NCBI RefSeq assembly: GCF_000164135.1
Contig: NZ_GG770558.1
Span: 121,271 to 185,270, forward strand
DNA length: 64,000 bases
Direction of reading: 5' to 3'
DNA from: Mycobacterium parascrofulaceum ATCC BAA-614
Lineage (GTDB): Bacteria > Actinomycetota > Actinomycetes > Mycobacteriales > Mycobacteriaceae
Within the stretch, counting starts at the first letter, position 1; each line of letters starts with the position of its first letter. The notes below the pieces were generated by a model that saw nothing but the letters and a program-made list of their open reading frames with translations, did not search any database and was not told where the DNA came from. The position numbers and the translations under genes were made by a program. Of this stretch, positions 9,053 to 17,443 are shown in pieces.

Positions 9053-10183
9053 TCATTCGGCGCGATCCGTGCAGGCGGTCGCCATTTGGTCCAGCGCCGC
9101 GCGGACCGGCTCGGCGATCGGCGCGCCGCCGAGGTGCTCGCGCGCCGCGGCGACCCGGTCGCTGATCATCTCCTCGATCATCTCGACGGCCCCGCTCGCC
9201 ACGATCAACGCTTTCCACCTGCCGATCGCCTCGTCATCGAGGGTACGGCCCGTCATCAGGGCGGCCAGTTCGGCGCGGGCCGGTGCGTCGGCCAGCTGAT
9301 GGGCGGTCACCACGAGGCTGGTGGCCTTGCGTTCCCGCAGATCTCCCGCGCACGGCTTGCCGGTGGTCGCCGGCGATCCGAAGACCCCGAGCACGTCGTC
9401 GCGCAGCTGGAACGCCTCTCCGACGGCGGCGCCGTAGCGGCCGAGCTGCGTCAGGGTCCGATCGTCGCAATCCGACATCGCCGCCCCGATTTCGAGCGGC
9501 CGCCGCACGGTGTAGTTGCCCGACTTGCGCCGCGCCACGTCCAGCACGGCCTCGAGCGAAGGCATCTGCCGGACATCGCTCGTCAGGTCCGCGAACTGAC
9601 CCACGGCCAACTCGGTGCGCATCGTGTCGTAGCGGGGCCACGCCCGGTGCAGGCGCGTGCTGTCGACTCCGCTCTCGCGCAGCATCTGCTCGGACCAGAT
9701 CAGGCAGAGGTCGCCCAGCAGGATGGCCGCCGATTCGCCGAACCGCCGCGACGACCCGGACAGGCCGCGTTCGCGGTGCCAGCGGGCGAATCGCAGGTGC
9801 GCGGACGGGCGCCCGCGCCGTTCGGCCGAACCGTCCATGACGTCGTCCTGCAGCAGCGCGAACACGTGTAGCAATTCGAAACTGGCCGCCGCCCGCAGCG
9901 CCGCCTCGCCGGGCGCCGCACCGCAGAGCCATCCGAGGTACACGAAGGTCGACCGCAGGCACTTACCGCCGGAGACGTAGGACATCAGGATGTCGCCGGC
10001 GGCGTCGACGCGGGTGTCGTCCAATTCGCGGCGGCGCGGCCCGACGAAGCCGACGAGGTGGGCGAGCACCCCGTGCCGCAGGCGGGAGCGCCACTCGTGG
10101 AAGTGACCGGTGTCCGGCCATTGCGCCGCGATTGCCGGCGACTCGGTGGCGGGTGTCAACGACAAAGCACCCATCTTGGCCAC
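9053..10183 (-). CDS. crtE: Geranylgeranyl diphosphate synthase CrtE (IdsA family)
   Basis: 376 aa trans-prenyltransferase. First Asp-rich motif LLQDDVMDGSAERRG and the second FQLRDDVLGVFG are both visible; GGKCLRSTFVYLGW is the diphosphate-binding region. It supplies the C20 precursor for CrtB. The GTG at 10183 (reading MAKMGALSL) is chosen because AGGAGGG lies 6 nt upstream on the minus strand; an internal ATG at 10174 is possible, and longer starts would run through the operator region. It is the first cistron of the crt operon and faces the MarR gene across 305 nt holding two palindromic sites. Confidence 0.88.
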   Translation of the reverse strand: MAKMGALSLTPATESPAIAAQWPDTGHFHEWRSRLRHGVLAHLVGFVGPRRRELDDTRVDAAGDILMSYVSGGKCLRSTFVYLGWLCGAAPGEAALRAAASFELLHVFALLQDDVMDGSAERRGRPSAHLRFARWHRERGLSGSSRRFGESAAILLGDLCLIWSEQMLRESGVDSTRLHRAWPRYDTMRTELAVGQFADLTSDVRQMPSLEAVLDVARRKSGNYTVRRPLEIGAAMSDCDDRTLTQLGRYGAAVGEAFQLRDDVLGVFGSPATTGKPCAGDLRERKATSLVVTAHQLADAPARAELAALMTGRTLDDEAIGRWKALIVASGAVEMIEEMISDRVAAAREHLGGAPIAEPVRAALDQMATACTDRAE

Positions 10184-10307
10184 GCGCTCCCTCCTGAACG
10201 GCCTGGCATTCCCGGGCTGGGACGGCTCAAACACGCTGGGCCGTCGCGGCCGCCCGGACGGGCGAAACCGCGCCGGCAGGCCCGCACCGGTCGTACATGC
10301 CACTATC

Positions 10308-10336
10308 TTCAATAATTTAAACATTAACTTACTGAA
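10308..10336. promoter_or_regulatory. 29-bp palindromic operator candidate, crtE-proximal
   Basis: Reads TTCAAT-N3-TTAA-N3-TTAA-N3-ACTGAA. This is the same spaced architecture as the site at 10425-10453, with one mismatch in the left outer element. It is AT-rich in an otherwise GC-rich chromosome and lies 125 nt upstream of the crtE start, where the operon promoter is expected. Probable binding site of the divergently encoded MarR protein; binding is inference. Confidence 0.65.
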
Positions 10337-10424
10337 CATCATCGTGCTTGGCCAGACCTGTCGGTGATTTACGCCGCGACGGTCGTGGCCGCACGCCCGT
10401 ATAACGGGGCGGTACGCCGGGCGG

Positions 10425-10453
10425 TTCAGTCAATTAACCATTAACCAACTGAA
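10425..10453. promoter_or_regulatory. 29-bp perfect-element palindromic operator candidate, marR-proximal
   Basis: Reads TTCAGT-N3-TTAA-N3-TTAA-N3-ACTGAA; the outer hexamers are perfect reverse complements and the inner TTAA elements are symmetric about the centre. It ends 20 nt before a TATGCT (10473-10478) that could be the -10 box of the MarR gene, so bound repressor would cover the -35 region and give autoregulation. The centre is 117 bp from the centre of the crtE-proximal copy, about eleven helical turns. Confidence 0.7.
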
Positions 10454-10488
10454 ATGTCCCCTGGTTCGGGGATATGCTGCACATCGTT

Positions 10489-10983
10489 ATGGAACCTGAC
10501 GGGCAGCGCCCGCGCCGCGAGGCGCTGGAATCGCTGATCTCGGCGGATCTACGGGAGATAGCAACCGAATCCGATCAGATCGGCCGCTGGTTCGCGATGT
10601 CTCATCGCTTGCGGCCCAACGACTTCCGCGCCCTGATGTACGTGATGGTGGCGGAGGCGGCGGGGCGGCCGATGACCTCGGGCGACCTCAGTCAGCGGAT
10701 GGGGCTGTCCGGTTCGGCCATCACCTACCTGGTGGACCGGCTGATCGACTCCGGCCACCTCCGCCGTGATTCACACCCCGACGACCGTCGCAAGGTCATC
10801 CTGCGTCCCGGCGAATCCGGCCTGTCCACCGCCCGGTCGTTCTTCACCCCGCTGGGCGACCACACGCGGTTCGCCCTCGAGGAATTGCCGGACGCCGACT
10901 TGATCGCCGCCCACCGGGTGCTCGGAGCGGTGGTCCACGCGATGCAACGATTTCAGGGCGAGCTGGGCGCCGCCCGGCATTGA
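10489..10983 (+). CDS. MarR-family regulator, divergent from the carotenoid operon
   Basis: 164 aa. A winged helix-turn-helix spans about residues 40-110: RPMTSGDLSQRMGLSGSAITYLVDRLIDSGHLRR, then the wing DSHPDDRRKVILRPG, the standard MarR signature. Flanking helices would form the dimer interface. In Corynebacterium glutamicum a divergent MarR protein, CrtR, represses the crt operon and responds to isoprenoid diphosphates such as GGPP; gene order here is the same, so this is a likely functional counterpart. ATG at 10489 would be nearly leaderless if TATGCT at 10473-10478 is the -10 box; ATG at 10474 (five residues longer) is the alternative. Confidence 0.8.
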   Translation: MEPDGQRPRREALESLISADLREIATESDQIGRWFAMSHRLRPNDFRALMYVMVAEAAGRPMTSGDLSQRMGLSGSAITYLVDRLIDSGHLRRDSHPDDRRKVILRPGESGLSTARSFFTPLGDHTRFALEELPDADLIAAHRVLGAVVHAMQRFQGELGAARH

Positions 10984-11119
10984 CCGGCGATCGGTGCCCG
11001 CCGCTACCGTCCGGGCATCCTGGGTGACTTTCGGCCCGTTTGGCGGCGGTGCCGCCGGGTATCCGCGGCGCAGTATCCGACGAGATCCCTCGGATGGACG
11101 TGAGGGTTGGTGGGGCCCA

Positions 11120-11845
11120 ATGGAAGCGATCAGCTGCCGGTGCGGTCGCCTGGCGATCGCCTTCGCGGTCGCGGTGCTGGCGGTCGGAGCCCCGGGCCGG
11201 GCGAGCGCCGACCCGGGCATCACGGTCTTTCCCGGCATGGAGATTCGTCAAGGCGCCACGGTCTGCATGGTGGGCCTGGTCGAGCCGCGGTTGCGGGTTG
11301 CGATCACCAGCGGTCAGTGCGGGAGCGGGGAATCGGGCGTCACCGACCATGACGGAAACCCGGTGGGCACGGTGGTGCTCGCCCGCCGCCAGGCCGCCGA
11401 CGAGGCCGCGGCGGGCGAGGCGATGGTGCCGGTCGAGTATGAAGTCATCGCGCTTGGGCCCGGCGTGATCGCCTCCGACGTCCTGCCGACTGGCCGGCAA
11501 CTGAGGTCCGCGCCCGGCCTGCGCGCGCAACCGGGCCTGCCCGTGTGCCAGTTCCGCAGGGCGGCCGGCCAGCGATGCGGCTCGATCAGCTCGGTCGGCA
11601 ACGGCCGTTTCATCATCGCCGACGTGGCCGTGGACAGCCGCGACTTCGGCGGTCCCGTCTACGCGCTGACCGACGACAACGCGGCGGTGATCGTGGGGTT
11701 GTTCGAGGGCATGTGGGGATCGGCCCCGGCGATGGAGTCGTGGCAGGCCGTGATGCAGCAGGTCTACATCGACGGCCGGTCGCATGACCAGGAGCAACGA
11801 CCGCCCGTGGCGGCGCGCATGATTGCCGCGCGGGCGGCCGCCTGA
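11120..11845 (+). CDS. Secreted trypsin-fold (S1-like) protein lacking catalytic residues
   Basis: 241 aa with an N-terminal signal peptide (hydrophobic stretch LAIAFAVAVLAVGA, likely cleavage after RASA). The mature part resembles mycobacterial chymotrypsin-like secreted proteins such as Rv1815. The places where catalytic residues should be are altered: ITSGQCGSG stands where T-A-x-H-C normally carries the His, and SRDFGGPVY stands where G-D-S-G-G-P-V carries the nucleophile Ser. Cys pairs that would form disulfides remain. It may therefore be a binding or scaffold protein rather than a protease. ATG at 11120 places the signal peptide correctly; longer starts would bury it. Confidence 0.7.
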   Translation: MEAISCRCGRLAIAFAVAVLAVGAPGRASADPGITVFPGMEIRQGATVCMVGLVEPRLRVAITSGQCGSGESGVTDHDGNPVGTVVLARRQAADEAAAGEAMVPVEYEVIALGPGVIASDVLPTGRQLRSAPGLRAQPGLPVCQFRRAAGQRCGSISSVGNGRFIIADVAVDSRDFGGPVYALTDDNAAVIVGLFEGMWGSAPAMESWQAVMQQVYIDGRSHDQEQRPPVAARMIAARAAA

Positions 11846-11920
11846 CGGCCGCGGCGCACAGCGCGATATCGGAGCCGCGGCATCGCGTTTCCCTCGCCCG
11901 GAAACGGGAATCCGCGGCCG

Positions 11921-12598
11921 GTGAGCGTTTCCGATCTTGTCGCGTTGCCCTTCCAGTGGGGCTCCGCAATCCGGGGCAAACGGTTGTTCCATCCCATCGG
12001 CGTGCTGGCGGAAGGGTTCGTCGAACGGTCCGCCCCCGCCGGTGAGGGGCTGCCCGTCGCATCGTCGGAGATCGTGGCCCGGGTGTCCAAAGCCAGTGGC
12101 ACCCCCGGAGCCCTGCCCGACTTCATCGGCCTGGCCTTCCGGGTGACACCGCCGCAGGGGACGGGACCGTGGGACATTCTGGTGGTCTCGTCGGGTTCAG
12201 GCGTGCTCTCCCGTGCGCTGGCGCTGCGGCCCGCGGTGTCGTGGAGCGGGCAGACGCTGACCACCCTGATGCCGTTGCACTATCAGGGCGACAACTGGTG
12301 GCTGCGGGCGCGGATCCTCAGCCAGATCGATGGTCTCGGCCTGTCGCTGGGCAGCGTCCGCAAGCGGCTCGAGAGCGACACGATCGAGATGTCACTCGAT
12401 CAGGCTTGCGGCAGAGGGGATTTCACCCCCCTGGGTCGCCTCACGCTGAACCGCGTCCTCGGTCCGGACCAAGCGGGCGACGTGTCGTTCGACCCCGTGC
12501 TCAACACGGCGCCCGGACTGAACCTGCACCCGCGGTGGCTCGCCGACCTGCGGGCCCGGGCCTACCGGCGGAGCCGACACGGGCGAGACGCGGAATAG
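11921..12598 (+). CDS. Catalase-superfamily (haem catalase-like) small protein
   Basis: 225 aa. The segment RLFHPIGVLAEGF resembles the F-H-x-x-G catalytic-His region of catalases, VARVSKASGTPGALPDFIGLAFRV resembles the v-R-F-S-x-G / D-x-R-G-x-A block, and GPWDILVV the following D-L-v stretch; PLGRLTLNRVL near the end resembles the P-L-G-x-L-N-R element of minimal SrpA-like catalases. A proximal Tyr ligand is not obvious, so haem binding and activity are uncertain. GTG start at 11921 follows a spacer after the protease-like gene. It is 9 nt ahead of the epimerase gene and probably co-transcribed with it. Related mycobacterial proteins are sometimes labelled phosphodiesterase, which I see no support for. 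Confidence 0.6.
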   Translation: MSVSDLVALPFQWGSAIRGKRLFHPIGVLAEGFVERSAPAGEGLPVASSEIVARVSKASGTPGALPDFIGLAFRVTPPQGTGPWDILVVSSGSGVLSRALALRPAVSWSGQTLTTLMPLHYQGDNWWLRARILSQIDGLGLSLGSVRKRLESDTIEMSLDQACGRGDFTPLGRLTLNRVLGPDQAGDVSFDPVLNTAPGLNLHPRWLADLRARAYRRSRHGRDAE

Positions 12599-12607
12599 GA
12601 GGTCGTC

Positions 12608-13687
12608 GTGTCCAAGCGGATCGTCGTCACCGGGGCCAGCGGCAACGTGGGAACCGCGTTGCTGCGCCGGCTCGTCGGGGACGGCCACGACTACGACATC
12701 GTCGGCGTCAGCCGCCGGCCGCCGCCTCAGGAGGGCGTCTACGCCCGTGCCGATTGGCATCAAGTGGACCTGGCCGAGCCGGGCGTGGAGATCCAGCTGC
12801 ACAGGATCTTCCGCGGCGCTGCGTGTGTGGTCCACCTGGCCTGGGGATTTCAGCCCACCCGCAACACCCGGTACCTGGATGCGGTCGCCATCAACGGCAG
12901 TTCCGCGGTGCTGAGCGCGGCCCACAACGCCAAAGTGCCCCACCTGGTGCACATGTCGTCGGTGGGCGCCTACGCCCCCGGCCGGTACGGGGAACGCGTC
13001 GACGAGACCTGGTCGACCGCCGGGATCAGGTCATCCGCCTACAGCAGGGCGAAGTCGGCGGTGGAGAAGATGCTGGACGGCTACGAGGATCGCAATCCCG
13101 ACGGTGTCGGCATCACCCGGATGCGGCCCGGCTTCATCGGGCAGCGCGACGCCGCGATGGGACTGCGGCGATACATTCTGCCGGCCTACGTCGATCCCCG
13201 CTGGGTGCGGTGGCTGCGGGTGCTGCCGCTCGACCGCGGCCTTGCGATTCCCATGGTGCACGCGGACGACGTCGCGGACGCGTGTGTGCGGGCCGTCGAG
13301 CGCTGCGCGCTCGGCCCGTTCAACCTTGCCGCCGAGCCGCCGGTGCACCGCGGGGAGCTCGCGGAAGCGTTGCGCGCCTGGCCCGTTCACGTCCCCGCGG
13401 CCGTGCTCGGGCTGCTGGCCGACGCGTCGTGGCGAACGAGGCTACAGCCCATCGATCGCGGTTGGCTCGACCTGATGTTCTCCGTGCCGTTGTTGGACAC
13501 GCAGCGCGCACGCACCGTGCTGGACTGGTCGCCGCGGTGGCGGTCGACCGAAGTCCTGGCCGACGTCATCGACGGGTTCCTCGACACGTCCGGCACGCCG
13601 AGCCCGGTGCTGGATTCGCGGTCGTTCGCGGAGGCGGTCGCCCGGGACGCGTCCGCGGGTCCGCTCACCGTGCGGCCTGTGCCGTGA
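12608..13687 (+). CDS. NAD-dependent epimerase/dehydratase (extended SDR)
   Basis: 359 aa. N-terminal NAD-binding motif GASGNVG at residues 9-15; the catalytic block has HMSSVGAY and YSRAK (Y-x3-K). The C-terminal half, including the HADDVADAC substrate-domain element, is that of extended SDRs. GTG start is supported by AGGAGG 5 nt upstream (12597-12602). Its neighbour upstream is 9 nt away and on the same strand; its stop nearly abuts the convergent hydrolase gene. Substrate cannot be deduced. Confidence 0.8.
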   Translation: MSKRIVVTGASGNVGTALLRRLVGDGHDYDIVGVSRRPPPQEGVYARADWHQVDLAEPGVEIQLHRIFRGAACVVHLAWGFQPTRNTRYLDAVAINGSSAVLSAAHNAKVPHLVHMSSVGAYAPGRYGERVDETWSTAGIRSSAYSRAKSAVEKMLDGYEDRNPDGVGITRMRPGFIGQRDAAMGLRRYILPAYVDPRWVRWLRVLPLDRGLAIPMVHADDVADACVRAVERCALGPFNLAAEPPVHRGELAEALRAWPVHVPAAVLGLLADASWRTRLQPIDRGWLDLMFSVPLLDTQRARTVLDWSPRWRSTEVLADVIDGFLDTSGTPSPVLDSRSFAEAVARDASAGPLTVRPVP

Positions 13688-13691
13688 GGCG

Positions 13692-14678
13692 TCACGGCAG
13701 CGTGGTGATGGTGCCCGCCGCCTCGAGTTCGGTGTAATAGCTTCCGCCCGGGTAGAAATCGGGTGTGGTCGTTCCCGCGACCATGTCGGCGATCCAGCCT
13801 CGCGTCAGTCCCCACACCGCCGCGATGTTGGCCGGTTTCGGACGTCCGCACACCAGGTTCTCGTAGCCGGGTGCGGAGGGGCCCAGCGCGTCACCGTGGG
13901 CCCCGGTCGTGATGTTCACCCCGTGAAACGGCCGGTCCGGCAGATACCGTTCGATCGCCTTGGTGCCGCGTCGGAAGAAGTTGCAGAGCAGATGCGGCGA
14001 CGACGTGGCGTAGATGGGCAGCGCGGTGGCCGCCAGGCCCGCCAGCGCCTCGTCGGTATTGGACCCGATGAACGATTTCACGCCGTCTTCGCTGACGATG
14101 CCGCGCAGTTGGGCGAAGGCGGCCGGGTACGTGCTGTGCAGGCGCTCGGCGACGTATTCGACGGCCTCCGCCCCCGCCGAATGTCCAACGAAGACCAGCC
14201 TGTCGGGTAACGGCGTCACTGGCCGGCCGGCGCTCTCCGCCGCGGCCGCGAAGGACGTCGCCAGCGCGCCGGTCGGATCGTCCCGGTGGGCAAAGACATC
14301 GGCGATGTTGGCCAGGAAGCCCCTGTTGTCGACGAGGTGCTCGACGGTGCAGCCCAGCGGGCTGAGGGTGGACAGCGTGGTCGCCATCACCAGATAACCG
14401 CCGTCGGCGAGTTCGGTGGCGAAGGACGACCACACCTTCTTGCCTTCGACGAACCCGTGCTGTAGCCAGACCAGTCCGAGCGGTGGGGTGGTCGGGAAGT
14501 ACCACGTCGTCGGTATCGCCCGGGTCGCGCTTGCGCACACGACTTCGGTCGTGCTGTCCGCCTCGGTCGACTCGGCTCGGGCGGCGGGAGCGGCGAGCAC
14601 CGTGGCGGCCACCGCGATGATGCCCAACATGGCCGCGCCGGTCCGACGGCCAAGCCGCACCGACGCACCCGAGATCAT
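13692..14678 (-). CDS. Exported alpha/beta-hydrolase
   Basis: 328 aa with a signal peptide (AAMLGIIAVAATVLAAPAARA, written in two parts: AAMLGIIAVAATV and LAAPAARA) and a mature alpha/beta-hydrolase domain. The nucleophile elbow VFVGHSAGAEAV carries the Ser; WLQHGFVEGK holds the oxyanion-hole HG; GAHGDALG near the C-terminus is a good candidate for the catalytic His. The fold and the length suggest a secreted esterase or lipase. It is convergent with the epimerase (4 nt between stops) and shares orientation with the TIGR01777 gene downstream. Confidence 0.78.
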   Translation of the reverse strand: MISGASVRLGRRTGAAMLGIIAVAATVLAAPAARAESTEADSTTEVVCASATRAIPTTWYFPTTPPLGLVWLQHGFVEGKKVWSSFATELADGGYLVMATTLSTLSPLGCTVEHLVDNRGFLANIADVFAHRDDPTGALATSFAAAAESAGRPVTPLPDRLVFVGHSAGAEAVEYVAERLHSTYPAAFAQLRGIVSEDGVKSFIGSNTDEALAGLAATALPIYATSSPHLLCNFFRRGTKAIERYLPDRPFHGVNITTGAHGDALGPSAPGYENLVCGRPKPANIAAVWGLTRGWIADMVAGTTTPDFYPGGSYYTELEAAGTITTLP

Positions 14679-14739
14679 TCAGAAATTGAACCATTTTGCC
14701 ATGGCGGGTGGGCCTGATCAGCTCAACGAAAAGGACCAC

Positions 14740-16095
14740 CTATTGGGCGCGGCCCAGCAGGTGGCGCAGCGCCTGTTCCAGGTCGGGCTGGCGAAACCGA
14801 TGCCCGGCCCCGGCGAGCTTGTGCGGAAGCACCCGCTGGCTGGCGCACGCGAGTTCGCGTGCGCCTTGCGCGCCGAGCAGCAGCGTGGGTCCCAGCGACG
14901 GCACCGGCAACACCGCGGGCCGGTGCAGCACGTGGGCCAGCGTGGCGGTGTATTCGCTGTTGCGCACGGGTTGCGGGGCAACGGCATTCACCGGTCCCGA
15001 CAGACCGGGGTCCCACAGCGCGCGGTGATAGATGTCGACCAGGTCGTCGATCGAAATCCACGACAGCCACTGCCGGCCGTCGCCGAGCCGCCCGCCCAGC
15101 CCCGCGCCGAACAACGGGCGCATCAGCTTCAGCGTGCCGCCGCGCGGGGATTGCACGATGCCGGTGCGCGCCCGCACCACCCGCACCCCGGCCTGCTCGG
15201 CGGGCGCGGTCGCCGCTTCCCAGTCGGCCACCACGTCGGCGAGGAAGCCGTCGCCGCGCTGGCTGTCCTCGGTCAGGAGATCGTCGCCGCGGTCGTATCC
15301 GTAGTAGCCGATCGCCGACGCGGAGACCAGCACCGATGGCCGGTGCGCGGCGCGGCCCAGCGCTTCGGCGAGTAACCGGGTCGGGCCGATCCTGCTGTCG
15401 CGGATGGCCTTTCGATGCTTCTCGGTGAACCGCCCCGCGATCGAGGCGCCCGCCAGGTGGATGACCGCATCCACCCCGTCGAACAGGTCGGGCGCCGGGT
15501 CGTCGGGCTTCCACTGCCGCTCGTTCTCGAAGCGCGGGTCGTGCCGGACCAGCCGGATGACACGGTGGCCGCCGGTGCTCAGAAACGCCGTCAACGCCGA
15601 ACCCACCAGGCCCGACGCTCCGGTCACGGCGACCGTCGCCGAAGCCAGCCCGTTCTCGGCGGCCAGCCGGTGCGCGGCCAGGTCGTCGGCCAGCTGCCGG
15701 TGCCGGTAGGTGAACATCGGTCGCAGCATCGACCCGGGAACCGGCGCGTCCACCCGGTCGATGACCCGGGTACGACCGTCGCCGAGGTCTTCGAAATCGT
15801 GGGTGTGCCGCCAGCGCACCGCGGTTCGGGCCGGCAGCGCGGCGAGCCCGTCACCGCCGATGGCGTCGACGAAGCGCCGCGGGGGGTCGTAGCCGTCCGC
15901 CTGGTGGACGGCGACCCAGCGCAGCCCGCCGGGTAACGCCAGCGTCGCCCGCCCGTCCCTGAGGGAGGCGGCCTCCGTGACCAGCCGCATCGGCTGCCAG
16001 GGCGGCGACAGCCGGGCGAAGGCCCCCGGTCTGGCATGCCAGGCGAAAACATCGGTGATCGGCGCGTCGACGACGCTCGAATATTCCAGCCCCAT
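14740..16095 (-). CDS. SRPBCC domain fused to TIGR01777-family epimerase
   Basis: 451 aa, two domains. Residues 1-150 form a SRPBCC/cyclase-like domain (begins MGLEYSSVVDAPITDVFAWHA); the remainder is a TIGR01777 SDR with NAD motif VTGASGLVGSALTAFL, the SASAIGYYG substrate block and the C-terminal DUF1731 segment KLAGAGHRFRQPDLEQALRHLL, shown here in pieces KLAGAGHRF and QPDLEQALRHLL. This fusion is usual for actinobacterial members. The function of the family (SDR39U1-like) is not established; NADPH-dependent reduction of an unknown substrate is expected. Eight nt separate it from the glycosyltransferase upstream, so it may be part of the methylglucose lipopolysaccharide transcript. Confidence 0.8.
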   Translation of the reverse strand: MGLEYSSVVDAPITDVFAWHARPGAFARLSPPWQPMRLVTEAASLRDGRATLALPGGLRWVAVHQADGYDPPRRFVDAIGGDGLAALPARTAVRWRHTHDFEDLGDGRTRVIDRVDAPVPGSMLRPMFTYRHRQLADDLAAHRLAAENGLASATVAVTGASGLVGSALTAFLSTGGHRVIRLVRHDPRFENERQWKPDDPAPDLFDGVDAVIHLAGASIAGRFTEKHRKAIRDSRIGPTRLLAEALGRAAHRPSVLVSASAIGYYGYDRGDDLLTEDSQRGDGFLADVVADWEAATAPAEQAGVRVVRARTGIVQSPRGGTLKLMRPLFGAGLGGRLGDGRQWLSWISIDDLVDIYHRALWDPGLSGPVNAVAPQPVRNSEYTATLAHVLHRPAVLPVPSLGPTLLLGAQGARELACASQRVLPHKLAGAGHRFRQPDLEQALRHLLGRAQ

Positions 16096-16103
16096 ACTGC
16101 AGG

Positions 16104-17348
16104 TTAACGGTTGGGCAGGGCGTGCTCGATGATCGGCATCCGCGGCTGGGGTTGCCGCTCACCGCGCTTGGCCGCCAGATACACCTGCGCGGTCTCCATG
16201 GCCACCGTCTTCCAGTCGAAGGCCGAGGTGAGCCGTTCGCGGGCGGCGCGGGCGCGCCGCTGCGCGGCGCCCGGATCGTCGAGCACGACCCGCACGGCCG
16301 AGGCCAGCCCGGCGACGTCGCGGGGCGCGCACGACACCCCGGTCTGGCCGTTGATCACCGCCTCGCCCAGCCCGCCGATGTTCGACGTCACCAGCGGCGT
16401 GCCGGCCGCGGCCGCCTCCAGCGCGACGATCCCGAACGGCTCGTAGTGGCTGGGCAGCACCGCCGCGTCGGACCGATGTAGCACGGCGAGCAGCCCGGCG
16501 TGGTCGAGATGCCCGACGAACCGAGTCGCCTTGAGCACGCGATGCTTTCGCGCCTGTTCGACGAGCCAGCCCTGCTGCGTGCCCTCCCCGGCGATGGTGA
16601 GCGTGGTCCCGGGATGGGTGCGCCTGATCTTCGGCAGGGCGGCGATGACGTCGTGCACGCCCTTCTCGTACTCCAACCGCCCGAGGTAGAGCAGTTCGGC
16701 GGGGCCGGTGCGCGGTCGCCGCTCCGCGAAGGGCCAACGCGCCGCGTCGATACCGTTGCGGATGACGGTGATTCCGGCCAGGCCGGGACCGAAGAGTTCG
16801 GTGATCTCGTCGGCCATCGAGGCCGAACACGTGATCAGCGAATCGGATTCGCGCACCAACCATGACTCGACGGCGTGCACCTGACGGCTGATCGCGCCGG
16901 AAACCCAGCCGGAGTGCCGTCCGGCCTCGGTGGCGTGGATGGTGGAAACCATTGGCACGTCGTAGAACTGGGCGAGCGCAATCGCGGGGTGGGCCACCAG
17001 CCAGTCGTGCGCGTGCACGACGTCGGGGCGCCACGGCCGGTTGCTGCCCCGCTTCTTCAGCGACAGCCCGGCGCGGATCATGGAATGGCCCATCGCCAGC
17101 GTCCACGCCATCATGTCCGCGCCGAAGGAGAATTCGTGCGGGTCTTGCGCGGCCGCGATCACCCGGACACCGTCGACCACCTCGTCCGAGGACGGGTGCG
17201 TGCTGGGGTCGGTGCCCGACGGATGGCGCGACAACACGACGACCTCGTGACCCGCCGCGGCCAGCGCGGTGGACAGGTGATGCACGTGCCGGCCCAGCCC
17301 GCCGATCACCACCGGCGGGTACTCCCACGACACCATCAGGACCTTCAT
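16104..17348 (-). CDS. GT4 alpha-1,4-glucosyltransferase, Rv3032 orthologue
   Basis: 414 aa, the same length as I recall for M. tuberculosis Rv3032, which elongates the alpha-1,4-glucan of methylglucose lipopolysaccharide (MGLP) and glycogen-like glucan. GT-B fold: N-terminal SWEYPPVVIGGLGRHVHHL is the acceptor/donor loop of GT4 glycogen-synthase-like enzymes, and EPFGIVALEAAAAGTPLV is the E-x7-E donor motif. It acts in the cytosol using a nucleotide-glucose. It follows the Rv3031-like GH57 gene after 95 nt on the same strand, as in M. tuberculosis. Confidence 0.88.
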   Translation of the reverse strand: MKVLMVSWEYPPVVIGGLGRHVHHLSTALAAAGHEVVVLSRHPSGTDPSTHPSSDEVVDGVRVIAAAQDPHEFSFGADMMAWTLAMGHSMIRAGLSLKKRGSNRPWRPDVVHAHDWLVAHPAIALAQFYDVPMVSTIHATEAGRHSGWVSGAISRQVHAVESWLVRESDSLITCSASMADEITELFGPGLAGITVIRNGIDAARWPFAERRPRTGPAELLYLGRLEYEKGVHDVIAALPKIRRTHPGTTLTIAGEGTQQGWLVEQARKHRVLKATRFVGHLDHAGLLAVLHRSDAAVLPSHYEPFGIVALEAAAAGTPLVTSNIGGLGEAVINGQTGVSCAPRDVAGLASAVRVVLDDPGAAQRRARAARERLTSAFDWKTVAMETAQVYLAAKRGERQPQPRMPIIEHALPNR

Positions 17349-17443
17349 CGGCTATCCCGCTACCGGCGCCCGAGAGTCCCCAAAATGCCAGCCGCGGCGG
17401 CGTGTCGCCGTACAAACACGGTCGCTCGCGGGCGAAGCAACGC

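Noticed and set aside
7517..9871. Long plus-strand open frame opposite crtI and crtE
   Set aside because: Shadow of crtI/crtE; low-complexity Arg/Gly-rich translation, no start signal.
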